Shown: in pieces, positions 1-9,388 of the stretch
Layout: every line of letters begins with the position of its first letter
Position numbering within the stretch: the first letter of the stretch is position 1
Source: Thiomicrorhabdus arctica DSM 13458
GTDB lineage: Bacteria; Pseudomonadota; Gammaproteobacteria; Thiomicrospirales; Thiomicrospiraceae
DNA: 64,000 nt
Direction: 5' to 3'
NCBI RefSeq assembly: GCF_000381085.1
Contig: NZ_KB905899.1
Span: 124,001-188,000 of the forward strand
Notes under the pieces: generated by a model
Databases searched by the model: none
What the model was told of the DNA's origin: nothing
The model's input: the letters and a program-made list of their open reading frames with translations, nothing else
Translations under genes and position numbers: made by a program

Positions 1-870
1 TTTGTATACATTCCTGAAAACGTTCGTTGTCCGCTTGATTTGTCGACCTATTTCCGTATTAACGAAGCTAAAACTGGCCAGTTTGAAAGAACGATTGTGG
101 TCGCAGATAAAGGCAGTTATGTTAGTTATTTAGAAGGCTGTTCTGCCCCTGCACGTGATACCTATCAGTTACACGCAGCAGTGGTCGAAGTCGTTGTGCT
201 GGAAGATGCCGAGGTCAAATACTCAACTGTACAGAACTGGTATCCAGGAGATGATGATTGTCAGGGGGGGATCTTAAACTTTGTGACCAAACGCGGAATC
301 TGTGAAGGCAAAAATTCTAAACTATCCTGGACCCAGGCTGAAACGGGCTCTGCGATTACTTGGAAATATCCAAGTTGTATTTTAAAGGGTGACAATTCGA
401 TTGGTGAGTTTTACTCAGTCGCTTTAACCAACCGTCGTCAACAAGCTGATACGGGTACCAAGATGATCCATATTGGTAAAAACACCAGCAGTACCATTAT
501 CGCTAAAGGATTGTCTGCTGGCCGGAGTGAAAATACCTATCGCGGTTTGGTGAAAATATTGCCAAGTGCCGATGGTGCTCGTAACTTCACCCAATGTGAC
601 TCTATGTTGATTGGCAATCAGTGTGGCGCACACACCTTCCCTTATATTGAGGTGGAGAATGCTACCGCGCAAGTCGAACACGAAGCGACCACTTCGCGTA
701 TCGGTGATGATCAATTGTTTTACTGTAAGCAGCGCGGAATCAGTGAACAAGATGCAATTTCGATGATCGTTAACGGCTTCTGTAAAGACGTTTTAAGCGA
801 GTTACCGTTAGAGTTTGCTCAAGAAGCAGAAGAGTTATTGTCTCTTAGTTTAGAAGGCTCGGTTGGTTAA
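1..870 (+). CDS. sufB: Fe-S cluster scaffold protein SufB (3' part)
   Basis: The reading frame is open from the first base of the window, so the 5' part lies outside; 289 residues are visible. SufB is the scaffold subunit of the cytosolic SufBCD complex, on which Fe-S clusters are built from SufS-derived sulfur. The visible part carries the family stretches [26 protein letters not shown] and [10 protein letters not shown], and ends in the usual [16 protein letters not shown] helix region that contacts SufD and SufC. sufC follows after 81 bp and sufD and sufS come next, so the gene belongs to a sufBCDS operon. The start and any upstream regulator cannot be seen. Confidence 0.96.
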   Translation, partial: FVYIPENVRCPLDLSTYFRINEAKTGQFERTIVVADKGSYVSYLEGCSAPARDTYQLHAAVVEVVVLEDAEVKYSTVQNWYPGDDDCQGGILNFVTKRGICEGKNSKLSWTQAETGSAITWKYPSCILKGDNSIGEFYSVALTNRRQQADTGTKMIHIGKNTSSTIIAKGLSAGRSENTYRGLVKILPSADGARNFTQCDSMLIGNQCGAHTFPYIEVENATAQVEHEATTSRIGDDQLFYCKQRGISEQDAISMIVNGFCKDVLSELPLEFAQEAEELLSLSLEGSVG

Positions 871-951
871 CTGACTTCGAGCACGACATTGGGTTTGATC
901 CCAAACATGATAGACACCATTAATCAGAAATTATAAAAAAAGAAACAAATT

Positions 952-1713
952 ATGTTATTAAAAGTTGAAAATCTTCAAGCTAAAATTGATGAAAAACAGA
1001 TTCTTAAAGGGTTAAACCTTGAAGTTAAAGCGGGTGAAGTTCACGCGATTATGGGGCCTAATGGTGCCGGTAAAAGTACCTTAGCCAGCGTTTTGGCTGG
1101 ACGTGATGATTATGAAGTGACTGCGGGAACCGTTGATTTTGATGGTGAAGACCTGTTGGAATTAGCGCCTGATGAACGTGCACGTAAAGGCCTATTTTTG
1201 GCTTTTCAGTATCCCGTCGAAATTCCAGGTGTGAGTAACAAGTTGTTTATGCAAACGGCACTCAATGGCGTGCGTGCCGAGCAAGGGTTACCTCCCTTAG
1301 ATATGTTCGATTTTGATGAATATGCCAAGGATAAGATTGAGTTGCTGGACATGCGCGCCGATCTTTTAGAGCGTTCAGTCAATGTCGGTTTCTCTGGGGG
1401 TGAAAAGAAACGTAATGATATTTTCCAAATGGCTCTATTAGCACCAAAGCTATGCATTTTAGATGAGACCGATTCAGGTCTGGATATTGATGCTTTAGGT
1501 TTAGTCGCAAATGGAATCAATACCTTGCGCTCTCCAGATCGTGGTTTTATTGTAGTGACACATTATCAGCGTCTTTTAAATTACATTAAGCCAGATCATG
1601 TTCATGTTCTTTACAATGGTCAGATTATTAAATCAGGCGGTTTTGAATTAGTCCATGAGTTAGAAGAGTTTGGGTATGATGGAATTGTCCAAAAACACGA
1701 ACAAGCTCAGTAA
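952..1713 (+). CDS. sufC: Fe-S assembly ATPase SufC
   Basis: ABC-type ATPase of the SufBCD scaffold; it powers conformational change during cluster assembly and is cytosolic, not a transporter. At 253 residues it has normal family length. Visible motifs are the Walker A loop GPNGAGKST near residues 35-43, the ABC signature SGGEKKRND near residue 150 (the EKKRN form is typical of SufC), and the Walker B/D-loop region CILDETDSGLD near residue 170. It lies between sufB and sufD. The gaps on either side (81 and 106 bp) show no terminator, consistent with one transcript. Confidence 0.97.
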   Translation: MLLKVENLQAKIDEKQILKGLNLEVKAGEVHAIMGPNGAGKSTLASVLAGRDDYEVTAGTVDFDGEDLLELAPDERARKGLFLAFQYPVEIPGVSNKLFMQTALNGVRAEQGLPPLDMFDFDEYAKDKIELLDMRADLLERSVNVGFSGGEKKRNDIFQMALLAPKLCILDETDSGLDIDALGLVANGINTLRSPDRGFIVVTHYQRLLNYIKPDHVHVLYNGQIIKSGGFELVHELEEFGYDGIVQKHEQAQ

Positions 1714-1819
1714 AAAGGTTATTAACGGTTCATTTACAGCCTTTAAACGCACCCAGAACTAGGGTGGTACTTTTTGCACAAGAATACGCTAAACACCGAG
1801 TTTCATCGGCGGATAAAAA

Positions 1820-3163
1820 ATGTCAAAAAAGATAAATAGAAAAGTTTCTCCAATGGCTCAACAGGCCGTGGATCATTATATTGAACAGTCATTGTTGCTG
1901 AACGCGGCCTTTCCAAATGATAAAGTCATTGCAGGACGTCAACGTGCCCAGGTCCTTTTTGCTGAACAAGCGTTTCCTACCTTAAGAGATGAAGATTGGC
2001 AATATACTAAGTTAACAGGTTTTGTACAGAATCGTTTTGAATCCTTGGGTAAGCACTCCTTGAAACTGGATGATCTGCATACTTTTTTACCCCCTTATGC
2101 GGTGACCAAGATTGTCTTTGTCGATGGTTGGTTTAGCGAAGAGCTATCGGATGATTTAAGTGTTTTGCCTAATGGAGTCTCTTTTGAGTCAACTCGTGAT
2201 GTGTTTGAAGTGCCAGGAGCGACCGACCAGTTGTTTGGTCGTGAAGACCTCATCAATAAGACGCCTTTTGGTGTTTTAAACAGTTTATTGATGGCTGATG
2301 GGTATTACTTGCAAATATCTGCGAATACCCTTTTAGAAACCCCTATTTTTGTCTTGTATATTCAGTCATTAGATAATCAAATGGCGACGGTGCGTAACCA
2401 TGTTGTGCTGGAAGAGAACGCTGAAATGACCTTAGTAGAGAGATTCGTCAGCCTATCAGCAGACGAAAGCTTTAAAGGCTGTGCAAATGTGGTGACTGAA
2501 ATGGATATTGCCAAGTCAGCCCGAATGAAACAGATAGTCGTCCAGGAACAAAATCACTCAAGTTACTATTTCAATAATCAGTTTATTTTCCAAGACGATC
2601 AAAGCACGTTTAACACCTTTTATACCGGTCTGGGTAGCTTAATTTCCCGCCACCAAAATCATCTTTTTATGAATGGTGAACATATCGAAAATCGCCAAAA
2701 CAGTGCGTGTTTTGGGCGTGGACAGCAGACCATGGATTCCCGTACCAATACTCAGCACAACCAGGTTTGGGGTAAGAGTCAGCAGTTACATAAATATGTA
2801 CTAGATGATTCCGCAGTGGGTGTATTCAACGGTATGATCCGTGTTGATCGATTGGCACAAAAGACCGATGGCCAGATGGATAATAAAAACCTTTTGTTGT
2901 CTGCAAAAGCCAAAGTGGATTGTAAGCCTCAATTAGAAATTTATGCCGATGACGTCAAGTGTTCTCATGGTTCGGCGACAGGACAGATTGACCAAGATCA
3001 AATTTTCTATTTGCAAGCGCGTGGTATTCTTCGCGCAAAAGCCATCGAAATGATTACGCAATCCTTTTTAATGGAACCCGCCGAAGATATTACGAATGGA
3101 AATATTCGGCAGTGGATCATGGCAACGCTTGCAGATCAACTTAATGCTAAGGATTCTTTGTAA
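1820..3163 (+). CDS. sufD: Fe-S assembly protein SufD
   Basis: SufD is the paralogue of SufB that completes the SufBC2D complex and is needed for iron entry. The 447-residue product has the diverse N-terminal helical region and then the right-handed beta-helix core; the conserved C-terminal part includes NLLLSAKAKVDCKPQLEIYA followed by DDVKCSHGSATGQ and a final RGI helix. The DVKCSHG stretch, with its Cys and His, is the region implicated in cluster assembly in the family. The stop codon overlaps the sufS start (TAATG), which implies translational coupling. A start at a later Met (residue 12) would also be possible. Confidence 0.95.
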   Translation: MSKKINRKVSPMAQQAVDHYIEQSLLLNAAFPNDKVIAGRQRAQVLFAEQAFPTLRDEDWQYTKLTGFVQNRFESLGKHSLKLDDLHTFLPPYAVTKIVFVDGWFSEELSDDLSVLPNGVSFESTRDVFEVPGATDQLFGREDLINKTPFGVLNSLLMADGYYLQISANTLLETPIFVLYIQSLDNQMATVRNHVVLEENAEMTLVERFVSLSADESFKGCANVVTEMDIAKSARMKQIVVQEQNHSSYYFNNQFIFQDDQSTFNTFYTGLGSLISRHQNHLFMNGEHIENRQNSACFGRGQQTMDSRTNTQHNQVWGKSQQLHKYVLDDSAVGVFNGMIRVDRLAQKTDGQMDNKNLLLSAKAKVDCKPQLEIYADDVKCSHGSATGQIDQDQIFYLQARGILRAKAIEMITQSFLMEPAEDITNGNIRQWIMATLADQLNAKDSL

Positions 3164-4440
3164 TGTCCCAGGACAGTTTAAACGTTGCCCAAGAGTCGAG
3201 GGGTGAATTTGAGGCCGTCACACGACCTGATTTTGCAAAAATTCGTGCACAATTCCCGATTTTACAACAGACTGAAAATGGTCAACCTTTGGTTTATTTA
3301 GACAGTGGTGCCACATCTCAAAAACCCTTAGCTGTGATTGAAGCGCTTGATACCTACTATCGTCAGCAGAATGCGAACGTGCATCGTGGCGTCTATGGTT
3401 TAAGTGAGCGTGCAACAGAGTTGTATGAAGGTTCACGAGAAACGGTTCGCCAGTTTATTAATGCTGAATCGACTCGAGAAATTGTCTTTGTTCGAGGCAC
3501 CACCGAAGCGATTAATTTAGTGGCCCATAGTTGGGCGCGTAGTAATATGCAGGCAGGTGATGAAATCATTGTGACGGAGATGGAACATCATTCAAACATC
3601 GTACCTTGGCAATTACTGAGAGACCAGTTAGGCATTCATTTGCGAGTGTTGAAAATTAATCCAGCCGGTGAGATCTGTCTAAACGATTTAAAAAACATGG
3701 TCTCAGAAAAAACCAAATTGTTAGCTATTACCCATATGTCGAATGCATTAGGTTCAATCAATCCTGTTAAAGAGATGACTGAAATCGCCCACTCTGTTGG
3801 GGCTAAAGTCTTGGTAGATGGGGCGCAAGCTACGCCGCATATGGCGGTTGATGTTCAAGATATAGATTGTGATTTTTATGCTCTATCGGGACATAAAATG
3901 TATGGTCCAACTGGAATTGGTGTGCTATATGCCAAAGAGGCTTTATTAGAAGCCATGCCACCTTATCAGGGCGGAGGTGATATGATTTATTCAGTGACTT
4001 TTGATAAAACCGAATATAACGTCTTGCCTTATAAGTTTGAAGCTGGAACGCCCCATATTGCGGGTGCGATTGGTCTGGCAGCTGCGGTTAAATTTTTGCA
4101 GTCGATTGGTTTAAACCATATCGCCGCTTATGAAGCTGAATTATTGGCTTACGCAACAGATAGGCTTAAACAAATTAAAGGCTTAAGGATGATTGGTGAA
4201 GCACAGCATAAAGGCGGTGTGCTCTCTTTTATTATTGAAGGTGTTCATCCACATGATATGGCAACCTTAATGGATCAAGATGGGGTTGCGGTCAGAGCCA
4301 GTCACCATTGCGCCATGCCTGTGATGCAATACTATAATGTCCCTGCGACGGTGCGTGCCTCATTGGGTGTCTATAATAATAGAGATGATATCGACCGTTT
4401 AGTGGCTTCGATTGAAGAAGCTAAAGAGATGTTAATTTAA
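3163..4440 (+). CDS. sufS: Group II cysteine desulfurase SufS
   Basis: PLP-dependent enzyme that removes sulfur from L-cysteine as a persulfide and passes it to the SufBCD scaffold, usually through SufE or SufU. The 425-residue product shows the PLP lysine in LSGHKMYGPTG (about Lys245) and the sulfur-accepting cysteine in RASHHCAMP (about Cys383), typical of the SufS/CsdA group rather than IscS. Its start overlaps the sufD stop by one base. No sufE, sufU or sufT follows: a strong terminator and then murC come next, so any sulfur-transfer partner must be encoded elsewhere. Confidence 0.96.
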   Translation: MSQDSLNVAQESRGEFEAVTRPDFAKIRAQFPILQQTENGQPLVYLDSGATSQKPLAVIEALDTYYRQQNANVHRGVYGLSERATELYEGSRETVRQFINAESTREIVFVRGTTEAINLVAHSWARSNMQAGDEIIVTEMEHHSNIVPWQLLRDQLGIHLRVLKINPAGEICLNDLKNMVSEKTKLLAITHMSNALGSINPVKEMTEIAHSVGAKVLVDGAQATPHMAVDVQDIDCDFYALSGHKMYGPTGIGVLYAKEALLEAMPPYQGGGDMIYSVTFDKTEYNVLPYKFEAGTPHIAGAIGLAAAVKFLQSIGLNHIAAYEAELLAYATDRLKQIKGLRMIGEAQHKGGVLSFIIEGVHPHDMATLMDQDGVAVRASHHCAMPVMQYYNVPATVRASLGVYNNRDDIDRLVASIEEAKEMLI

Positions 4441-4494
4441 TACGTATCTTAACTTATTTTTGCTATGTAAGGGCGTTCTTTATTGACGATTTAT

Positions 4495-4525
4495 AAAACC
4501 GACCAGGCCTGGTCGGTTTTTTTTT
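4495..4525 (+). terminator. Rho-independent terminator after sufS, built on the iterated palindrome
   Basis: A perfect 26-bp inverted repeat (4495-4520) is centred on ACCAGGCCTGGT and runs into nine consecutive T residues, 55 bp after the sufS stop. It shows one copy of the family palindrome working as a terminator stem. A-residues on the left arm allow weaker action on the other strand. Confidence 0.85.
4502..4513. repeat. Iterated palindrome ACCAGGCCTGGT, copy 1
   Basis: Exact copy with context CGACCAGGCCTGGTCG. It forms the core of the sufS terminator stem. Confidence 0.9.
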
Positions 4526-4770
4526 GTCTAAAACACAGACGGTAAACGGTGTGTTTAAGTTTTGCTTGCAGACGTTCACATGATAGGGTGCTGTAGTGGC
4601 TTCTATTTTGATGGTTTAATCGTTGTAGACTAGAGATTAATTGCAGAATTTAGAGTAATAAAATGTACGTTCAATATAATAAAGCAAGGTATTATATGGG
4701 GCATTAGAATAGATTCAGGTGAATGGCTGTTATAGCGGTGTGATCTGAAGGTTTATGGAAAGGTTTGAGT
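4526..4770. other. Noncoding gap before murC
   Basis: The roughly 245 bases between the sufS terminator and murC hold no credible reading frame. The stretch is AT-rich and must carry the promoter for murC, but no single -35/-10 pair stands out. A ribosome-binding stretch GGAAAGG lies at 4757-4763. Confidence 0.5.
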
Positions 4771-6168
4771 GTGAAAGAACAGGTAAGGCAAATACATTTT
4801 GTAGGGATTGGCGGTGTTGGTATGGCGGGAATCGCCGAGGTGTGTTTGAACCTCGGCTATATCGTCAGTGGCTCTGACTTAAAACACAATCCTACTGTTG
4901 CAAGATTAGAGTCTTTAGGGGCTTTAATTCAACTGGGGCATGAAGCGAATCATGTTAAAAATACCGATGTTGTGGTCGTTTCTACGGCTATCTCAGCCGA
5001 TAATTCAGAGGTAAATTGGGCGAGAGAGGCGCGTGTACCTGTCATTCCTCGTGCTGAAATGTTGGCTGAGTTGATGCGGATGCGTTTTGGAATTGCCATC
5101 GCAGGGACTCACGGAAAAACCACAACAACCAGTTTAACGGCGGCAATCCTAACGCAAGGGGGTATTGATCCTACGTATGTGATTGGTGGCAAACTCAATC
5201 AGACAGGTTCGAATGCACGGCTAGGATCAAGTCATTATTTAGTGGCTGAGGCGGATGAATCAGATGCCTCATTTTTACACCTTTCGCCAATGATGTCGGT
5301 CATTACAAATGTTGATGAAGATCATATGGATACTTATCACGGTGATTATCAGAACTTAGAGAATACCTTCGTCGAATTTATTCATCGTTTGCCATTTTAT
5401 GGTCTGGCGATAGTCTGTATTGATGATGCCAATATTCAGATCATGTTGCCTAAATTAAGTCGTAAGGTTCAAACCTATGGTTTTTCAGAACAAGCGGATG
5501 TTCGTGCGATTAATGTCCAGGCAAAGGGCTTGAATATGCACTTTCAGGTGCTGGTTGGCCGAGAGAAAAGTTTTGATGTGGTTCTCAATACACCCGGTCG
5601 GCACAATGTTCTAAATGCTTTGGCAGCGATTTCGGTGGCATTGAAATTAGATGTGTCCATCGCTGCTATTCAAGAAGCATTATTAGAATTTGGTGGCGTT
5701 GGTCGTCGTTTTGAAGTCTATCCAGACAGATTTATTGGCCAGAAGAAGGTGACTTTGGTGGATGATTATGGTCACCACCCAACGGAACTGACAGCCACCA
5801 TTGAAACCGCGAAAGCCGCTTTTCCTGGTCAGCGTTTGGTATTAATTTTTCAGCCACATCGTTATTCTCGCACTCGAGATTTGTTTGATGAATTTGTCCA
5901 AGCCTTATTAATGCCTGATCTGGTCGTACTCACGGAAGTCTATGCGGCTGGAGAAACGCACTTACCGATGTTCGATTCTAAAGCACTTTTGCAAGCTATG
6001 CGTTTGCGTGGTGCACAGGGGATTTATTCCGATAATTTTGAACAGCTTGACGTTATTAGTAAAGACATCTTGCTGGATGGTGATGTTGTGTTGGTGATGG
6101 GTGCAGGTGACGTTGGGCAAGTGGCTAAGCAATGGCAGTTACATTTAGCGGCCGAATTGTTGGCTTAA
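4771..6168 (+). CDS. murC: UDP-N-acetylmuramate--L-alanine ligase MurC
   Basis: Cytosolic Mur ligase that adds L-alanine to UDP-MurNAc using ATP, an early step of peptidoglycan synthesis. It shows the N-terminal UDP-binding glycine loop HFVGIGGVGMAGIAE, the ATP-binding loop GTHGKTTTT near residue 110, EADESDASFL, and DDYGHHPTE in the C-terminal domain. I place the start at GTG 4771 because GGAAAGG (4757-4763) is then spaced 7 bases away; an in-frame TTG at 4765 would leave almost no spacing. The product is about 465 residues, normal for MurC. ddl follows after 95 bp; the murB often found between them is absent here. Confidence 0.95.
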   Translation: MKEQVRQIHFVGIGGVGMAGIAEVCLNLGYIVSGSDLKHNPTVARLESLGALIQLGHEANHVKNTDVVVVSTAISADNSEVNWAREARVPVIPRAEMLAELMRMRFGIAIAGTHGKTTTTSLTAAILTQGGIDPTYVIGGKLNQTGSNARLGSSHYLVAEADESDASFLHLSPMMSVITNVDEDHMDTYHGDYQNLENTFVEFIHRLPFYGLAIVCIDDANIQIMLPKLSRKVQTYGFSEQADVRAINVQAKGLNMHFQVLVGREKSFDVVLNTPGRHNVLNALAAISVALKLDVSIAAIQEALLEFGGVGRRFEVYPDRFIGQKKVTLVDDYGHHPTELTATIETAKAAFPGQRLVLIFQPHRYSRTRDLFDEFVQALLMPDLVVLTEVYAAGETHLPMFDSKALLQAMRLRGAQGIYSDNFEQLDVISKDILLDGDVVLVMGAGDVGQVAKQWQLHLAAELLA

Positions 6169-6263
6169 TTTGTCAGTGGTCCGTGAGAAAATGTTGAACG
6201 AAAGATAAAAGATCTTAAAGCATTATCTGGTTGTGATGATGTGAAAACAAAAAAGGATTTAGA

Positions 6264-7169
6264 GTGGTGAATTTGGGTAAGGTTGCGGTACTCATGGGTG
6301 GTAAAGCCGCAGAGCGTGAAGTGTCTTTAAGGAGTGGTCAAGCTGTCACGATTGCTTTGCAATCACAAGGTGTTGATGCAACCGCACTTGATGTGAAAAC
6401 TCTCGAAGATATTCAATCAGTGGCTAAAGATTACGACCGCGCGTTCATCGCTCTGCACGGCCGTTGGGGTGAAGACGGTGTGGTGCAAGCAATCCTTGAA
6501 GACTTGGGGGTTCCTTACACGGGGAGTGGAATGGCCGCCTCAGCGGTGGCGATGGATAAGCTGCGAACTAAGTGGCTGTGGTTAGGTGCAGGTTTACCAA
6601 CGCCTAAATTTATTTGGGTCTCTGGCTCATTACCTTTAGATATTGATGCTTTTTCGATTCCATTTCCCGTCATTGTTAAGCCTTCGCATGAAGGCTCTAG
6701 TATTGGTATGCGGAAAGTGGCCAGTAAGACAGAACTAGTGGATGCTGTGGTTTTTGCACAACAGTATGATTCGGAAATATTGATTGAACAGTGGATTACT
6801 GGGCGTGAGTATACTGTCGGCGTACTTAATAACAAGCCTTTACCTTTAATTGAATTAAGAACAACGCACGATTTTTATGATTTTGAAGCGAAATATCAGT
6901 CTAATGATACACAATATATCTGTCCATGTGATTTAGACTCTGAGACGCAGCAAAAAATACAATCCTTAGTGTTACAAGCATTTAATGTTCTCGGCGCGAA
7001 GGGATGGGGGCGTGTTGATTTGATGTTAGATGAAAGTAATCAACCTTGGTTAATTGAGTTAAATTCAGTGCCCGGTATGACAGATCACAGTTTAGTCCCT
7101 ATGGCGGCCAGGGCGGCAGGCCTTTCGTTTGAAGAGCTTGTTCTTGACATTTTACAGACATCAAACTGA
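6264..7169 (+). CDS. ddl: D-alanine--D-alanine ligase
   Basis: ATP-grasp enzyme that joins two D-alanines for the peptidoglycan stem peptide; cytosolic. The 301-residue length matches DdlB. Visible motifs are the N-terminal VLMGGKAAEREVSLRSG, ALHGRWGEDG, the ATP-grasp loop KPSHEGSSIGM, and the metal-binding end INSVP-type stretch ELNSVPGMTDHS. The start is GTG at 6264, with AAAGGA a few bases upstream; an adjacent in-frame GTG at 6267 is an equally good start. The stop overlaps the ftsQ ATG (CTGATG), which implies coupling. Confidence 0.96.
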   Translation: MVNLGKVAVLMGGKAAEREVSLRSGQAVTIALQSQGVDATALDVKTLEDIQSVAKDYDRAFIALHGRWGEDGVVQAILEDLGVPYTGSGMAASAVAMDKLRTKWLWLGAGLPTPKFIWVSGSLPLDIDAFSIPFPVIVKPSHEGSSIGMRKVASKTELVDAVVFAQQYDSEILIEQWITGREYTVGVLNNKPLPLIELRTTHDFYDFEAKYQSNDTQYICPCDLDSETQQKIQSLVLQAFNVLGAKGWGRVDLMLDESNQPWLIELNSVPGMTDHSLVPMAARAAGLSFEELVLDILQTSN

Positions 7170-7858
7170 TGCGTCGACTGTTACGAAGTGCGGTATTGCT
7201 CTCAATAATAGGTGCTTTGGGTGCTGTCATTTGGGTATTGATGCAAGAAGATTCACCTCTATTTCGGCCCATACAGCAGTATGAATTAGTCTCTGAAATT
7301 CAACATGTAAAACCCGCTGAGATAGACGCTGTTATGCAACGTTATTTGGGGCGTTCTTTTTGGGAAGTGGAACTTGAATCGATTCAGTCCGAATTAACAC
7401 GATTAGATTGGGTCAGCAGTGCTTTAGTCAAACGCAGTTGGCCAGCGCAATTATACGTCAGCATCCAAGAGCAAAAACCTGTAGCTCGTTGGGGAAAGAC
7501 AGGCTTGGTTAATCAATCAGGCATTGTATTTTATCCAAAGGATTTAGCAGGTTTCAATAACCTGGTAGTATTAGAAGGACAGTTGGCAGATTCTGCAAAA
7601 ATACTGGTGAGGCTTTCACTGTTTCAAACAGCGTTGAAGTCGATTAAATTTACGATATCTATATTGAGCTTACAGTTAGATGGCACTTGGAAGATTAGTT
7701 TGCTGGATGGTTCAAAAATCATTCTTGATAGGAAGGGCGATGATGTTAAATTGGATCAATTTATAAGGGCATATCCTCAGCTCTCAATGGCGTTGAGAAA
7801 GTCACCACAGGTGTATGATTTACGCTATAGTAATGGTTTTATTGTAGGGGGACTCTAG
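7169..7858 (+). CDS. ftsQ: Cell division protein FtsQ
   Basis: Bitopic inner-membrane protein that links early and late divisome components. The 229-residue product has a short cytoplasmic start (MRRLLRSA), one transmembrane helix at about residues 7-25, a periplasmic POTRA domain (VMQRYLGRSFWEVELESIQ) and a beta domain with LDWVSSALVKRSWPAQLYVS and VARWG, all family hallmarks. It is somewhat shorter at the C-terminus than the E. coli protein. It sits between ddl (overlapping) and ftsA, as in the standard division and cell-wall cluster. Confidence 0.93.
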   Translation: MRRLLRSAVLLSIIGALGAVIWVLMQEDSPLFRPIQQYELVSEIQHVKPAEIDAVMQRYLGRSFWEVELESIQSELTRLDWVSSALVKRSWPAQLYVSIQEQKPVARWGKTGLVNQSGIVFYPKDLAGFNNLVVLEGQLADSAKILVRLSLFQTALKSIKFTISILSLQLDGTWKISLLDGSKIILDRKGDDVKLDQFIRAYPQLSMALRKSPQVYDLRYSNGFIVGGL

Positions 7859-7956
7859 GATGTCTCTAGAGTGGAACTACTCGATAAAAATGTATAATGT
7901 GTCCCATATGTCGTCCCGGTGGGCAGCGTAGAAATATGAAAAAGGTAAAGCAGAGT

Positions 7957-9204
7957 ATGGCGCGTAAACAACAAGCTTCAAACACCGTAGTCGGGTTAGA
8001 TATTGGAACCTCAAAAATTGCTGCGATTATTGGAAAAATAAACTCAGATGGTGAAATTGAAGTAGTTGGGATGGGTACACATCCTTCTCGTGGATTAAAG
8101 AAAGGTGTTGTCGTCAATATTGATGCGACTGTTGAATCCATTCAACACGCGATTGATGAAGCTGAAAGAATGTCGGGTTATACCGTTGAGTCCGTCTATG
8201 TCGGTATTGCCGGGAGTCATATTAAGAGCTTTAACTCTAACGGCATGGTTGCCATTCGTAATCAAGATGTTCAACCTGAAGACATTGAAAGAGTCATGGA
8301 TGCCGCGCAAACAATTGCTATTCCTGGTGATGAGCGTATTTTACATATTTTGTCACAAGAATATATTATTGATAGCCAAGGCGGTATCCGGGAACCGATT
8401 GGTATGTCAGGGGTGCGTTTAGAAGCCAAAGTTCACATGGTGACTGGATCAGTCAGTGCCGCACAAAATATTATAAAATGTGTAGAACGTTGCGGGTTAG
8501 GGGTTGCAGATATTATTTTAGAGCAACTCGCATCCAGTGAAGCCGTTTTGTCTGAAGATGAGAAAGAACTGGGTGTCTGCCTGGTGGATATTGGTGGTGG
8601 AACTTCGGATATTGCGGTTTTTCATAATGGCGCAATCAGTCATACCGCTGTAATCTCTGTGGCCGGCGATCAAGTGACAAACGACATTGCTGTCGCGTTA
8701 AGAACTCCGACACAAGCGGCTGAAGAAATTAAAAAGAAATATGCCTGTGCTTTGCCTCAGTTGATTAGCAAAGATGAAGAGATTGAGGTGCCTAGTGTAG
8801 GTGATCGTCCGGCACGCTGTTTGTCCCGCCGTACATTGGTTGAAGTGATTGAGCCAAGATATGAAGAGTTGTTTCAGTTGATTCAAGCTGAGTTACGCAG
8901 TGCAGGTTTTGAAGATATTTTAGCCGCTGGTATTGTCCTAACCGGTGGAAGTTCTTTAGTTGAAGGCGCAGTTGAATTGGCTGAAGAGGTCTTTCATATG
9001 CCTGTACGTTTGGGATATCCTCATGGTATAAAAGGATTAACAGAAGAAGTGAATAGTCCTTCTTTTGCAACGACGGTTGGTTTATTGATCTACGCTAAAG
9101 AGCATGTTGGAGACACCGCTCTTACCGTTCCAGATAAGCGTGAAGCTGTCGATGTCGGTCAAATTTTCGCTAGAATGAAATCTTGGTTTAAGTCTAGTTT
9201 TTAA
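7957..9204 (+). CDS. ftsA: Cell division protein FtsA
   Basis: Actin-like ATPase that anchors FtsZ to the membrane and recruits later division proteins. Motifs: phosphate-1 loop VVGLDIGTSKIAAIIG, the second phosphate loop VDIGGGTSDIAVF, adenosine motif LTGGSSLVEG, and the amphipathic membrane-targeting tail FARMKSWFKSSF. I favour ATG 7957, which gives 415 residues and aligns with known FtsA N-termini; ATG 7936 is an alternative and a longer frame opens at 7897. None of these has a strong ribosome-binding site. Normally ftsZ would follow directly; here only about 180 bp separate ftsA from lpxC and no ftsZ is present. Confidence 0.94.
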   Translation: MARKQQASNTVVGLDIGTSKIAAIIGKINSDGEIEVVGMGTHPSRGLKKGVVVNIDATVESIQHAIDEAERMSGYTVESVYVGIAGSHIKSFNSNGMVAIRNQDVQPEDIERVMDAAQTIAIPGDERILHILSQEYIIDSQGGIREPIGMSGVRLEAKVHMVTGSVSAAQNIIKCVERCGLGVADIILEQLASSEAVLSEDEKELGVCLVDIGGGTSDIAVFHNGAISHTAVISVAGDQVTNDIAVALRTPTQAAEEIKKKYACALPQLISKDEEIEVPSVGDRPARCLSRRTLVEVIEPRYEELFQLIQAELRSAGFEDILAAGIVLTGGSSLVEGAVELAEEVFHMPVRLGYPHGIKGLTEEVNSPSFATTVGLLIYAKEHVGDTALTVPDKREAVDVGQIFARMKSWFKSSF

Positions 9205-9251
9205 GTTCCTCGAATCCGTGAGTGAGAACAGGTTATCGACTTAAGTACGTC

Positions 9252-9274
9252 TTAATACGTGATTGGCGTATTAA
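9252..9274. other. Inverted repeat between ftsA and lpxC
   Basis: TTAATACG (9252-9259) and CGTATTAA (9267-9274) are perfect 8-bp arms around a 7-base loop, in the spot where ftsZ normally lies. There is no T run, so it could be an operator or a transcript-stabilising hairpin rather than a terminator. A TAAAAT box at 9322-9327 may be the lpxC -10 element, with no clear -35. Confidence 0.45.
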
Positions 9275-9388
9275 ATAACACTATTTATGTTACTCGGACA
9301 GAGTCCATCTGAAAGCTGTGATAAAATACTCGACCTGAATTTTAGTGATAATCCCTTTTTTGGGGTGATAAGAGAAGACGAGTTTCCA

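Noticed and set aside
8105-8422. 105-residue + strand frame inside ftsA, and similar long frames inside secA, hisS and leuA
   Set aside because: These are other-register shadows of well-supported genes with no family-like sequence.
9287-9388. 34-residue N-terminal extension of LpxC from ATG 9287
   Set aside because: The extension has no counterpart in LpxC, covers a likely -10 box, and TTG 9389 gives the family length.
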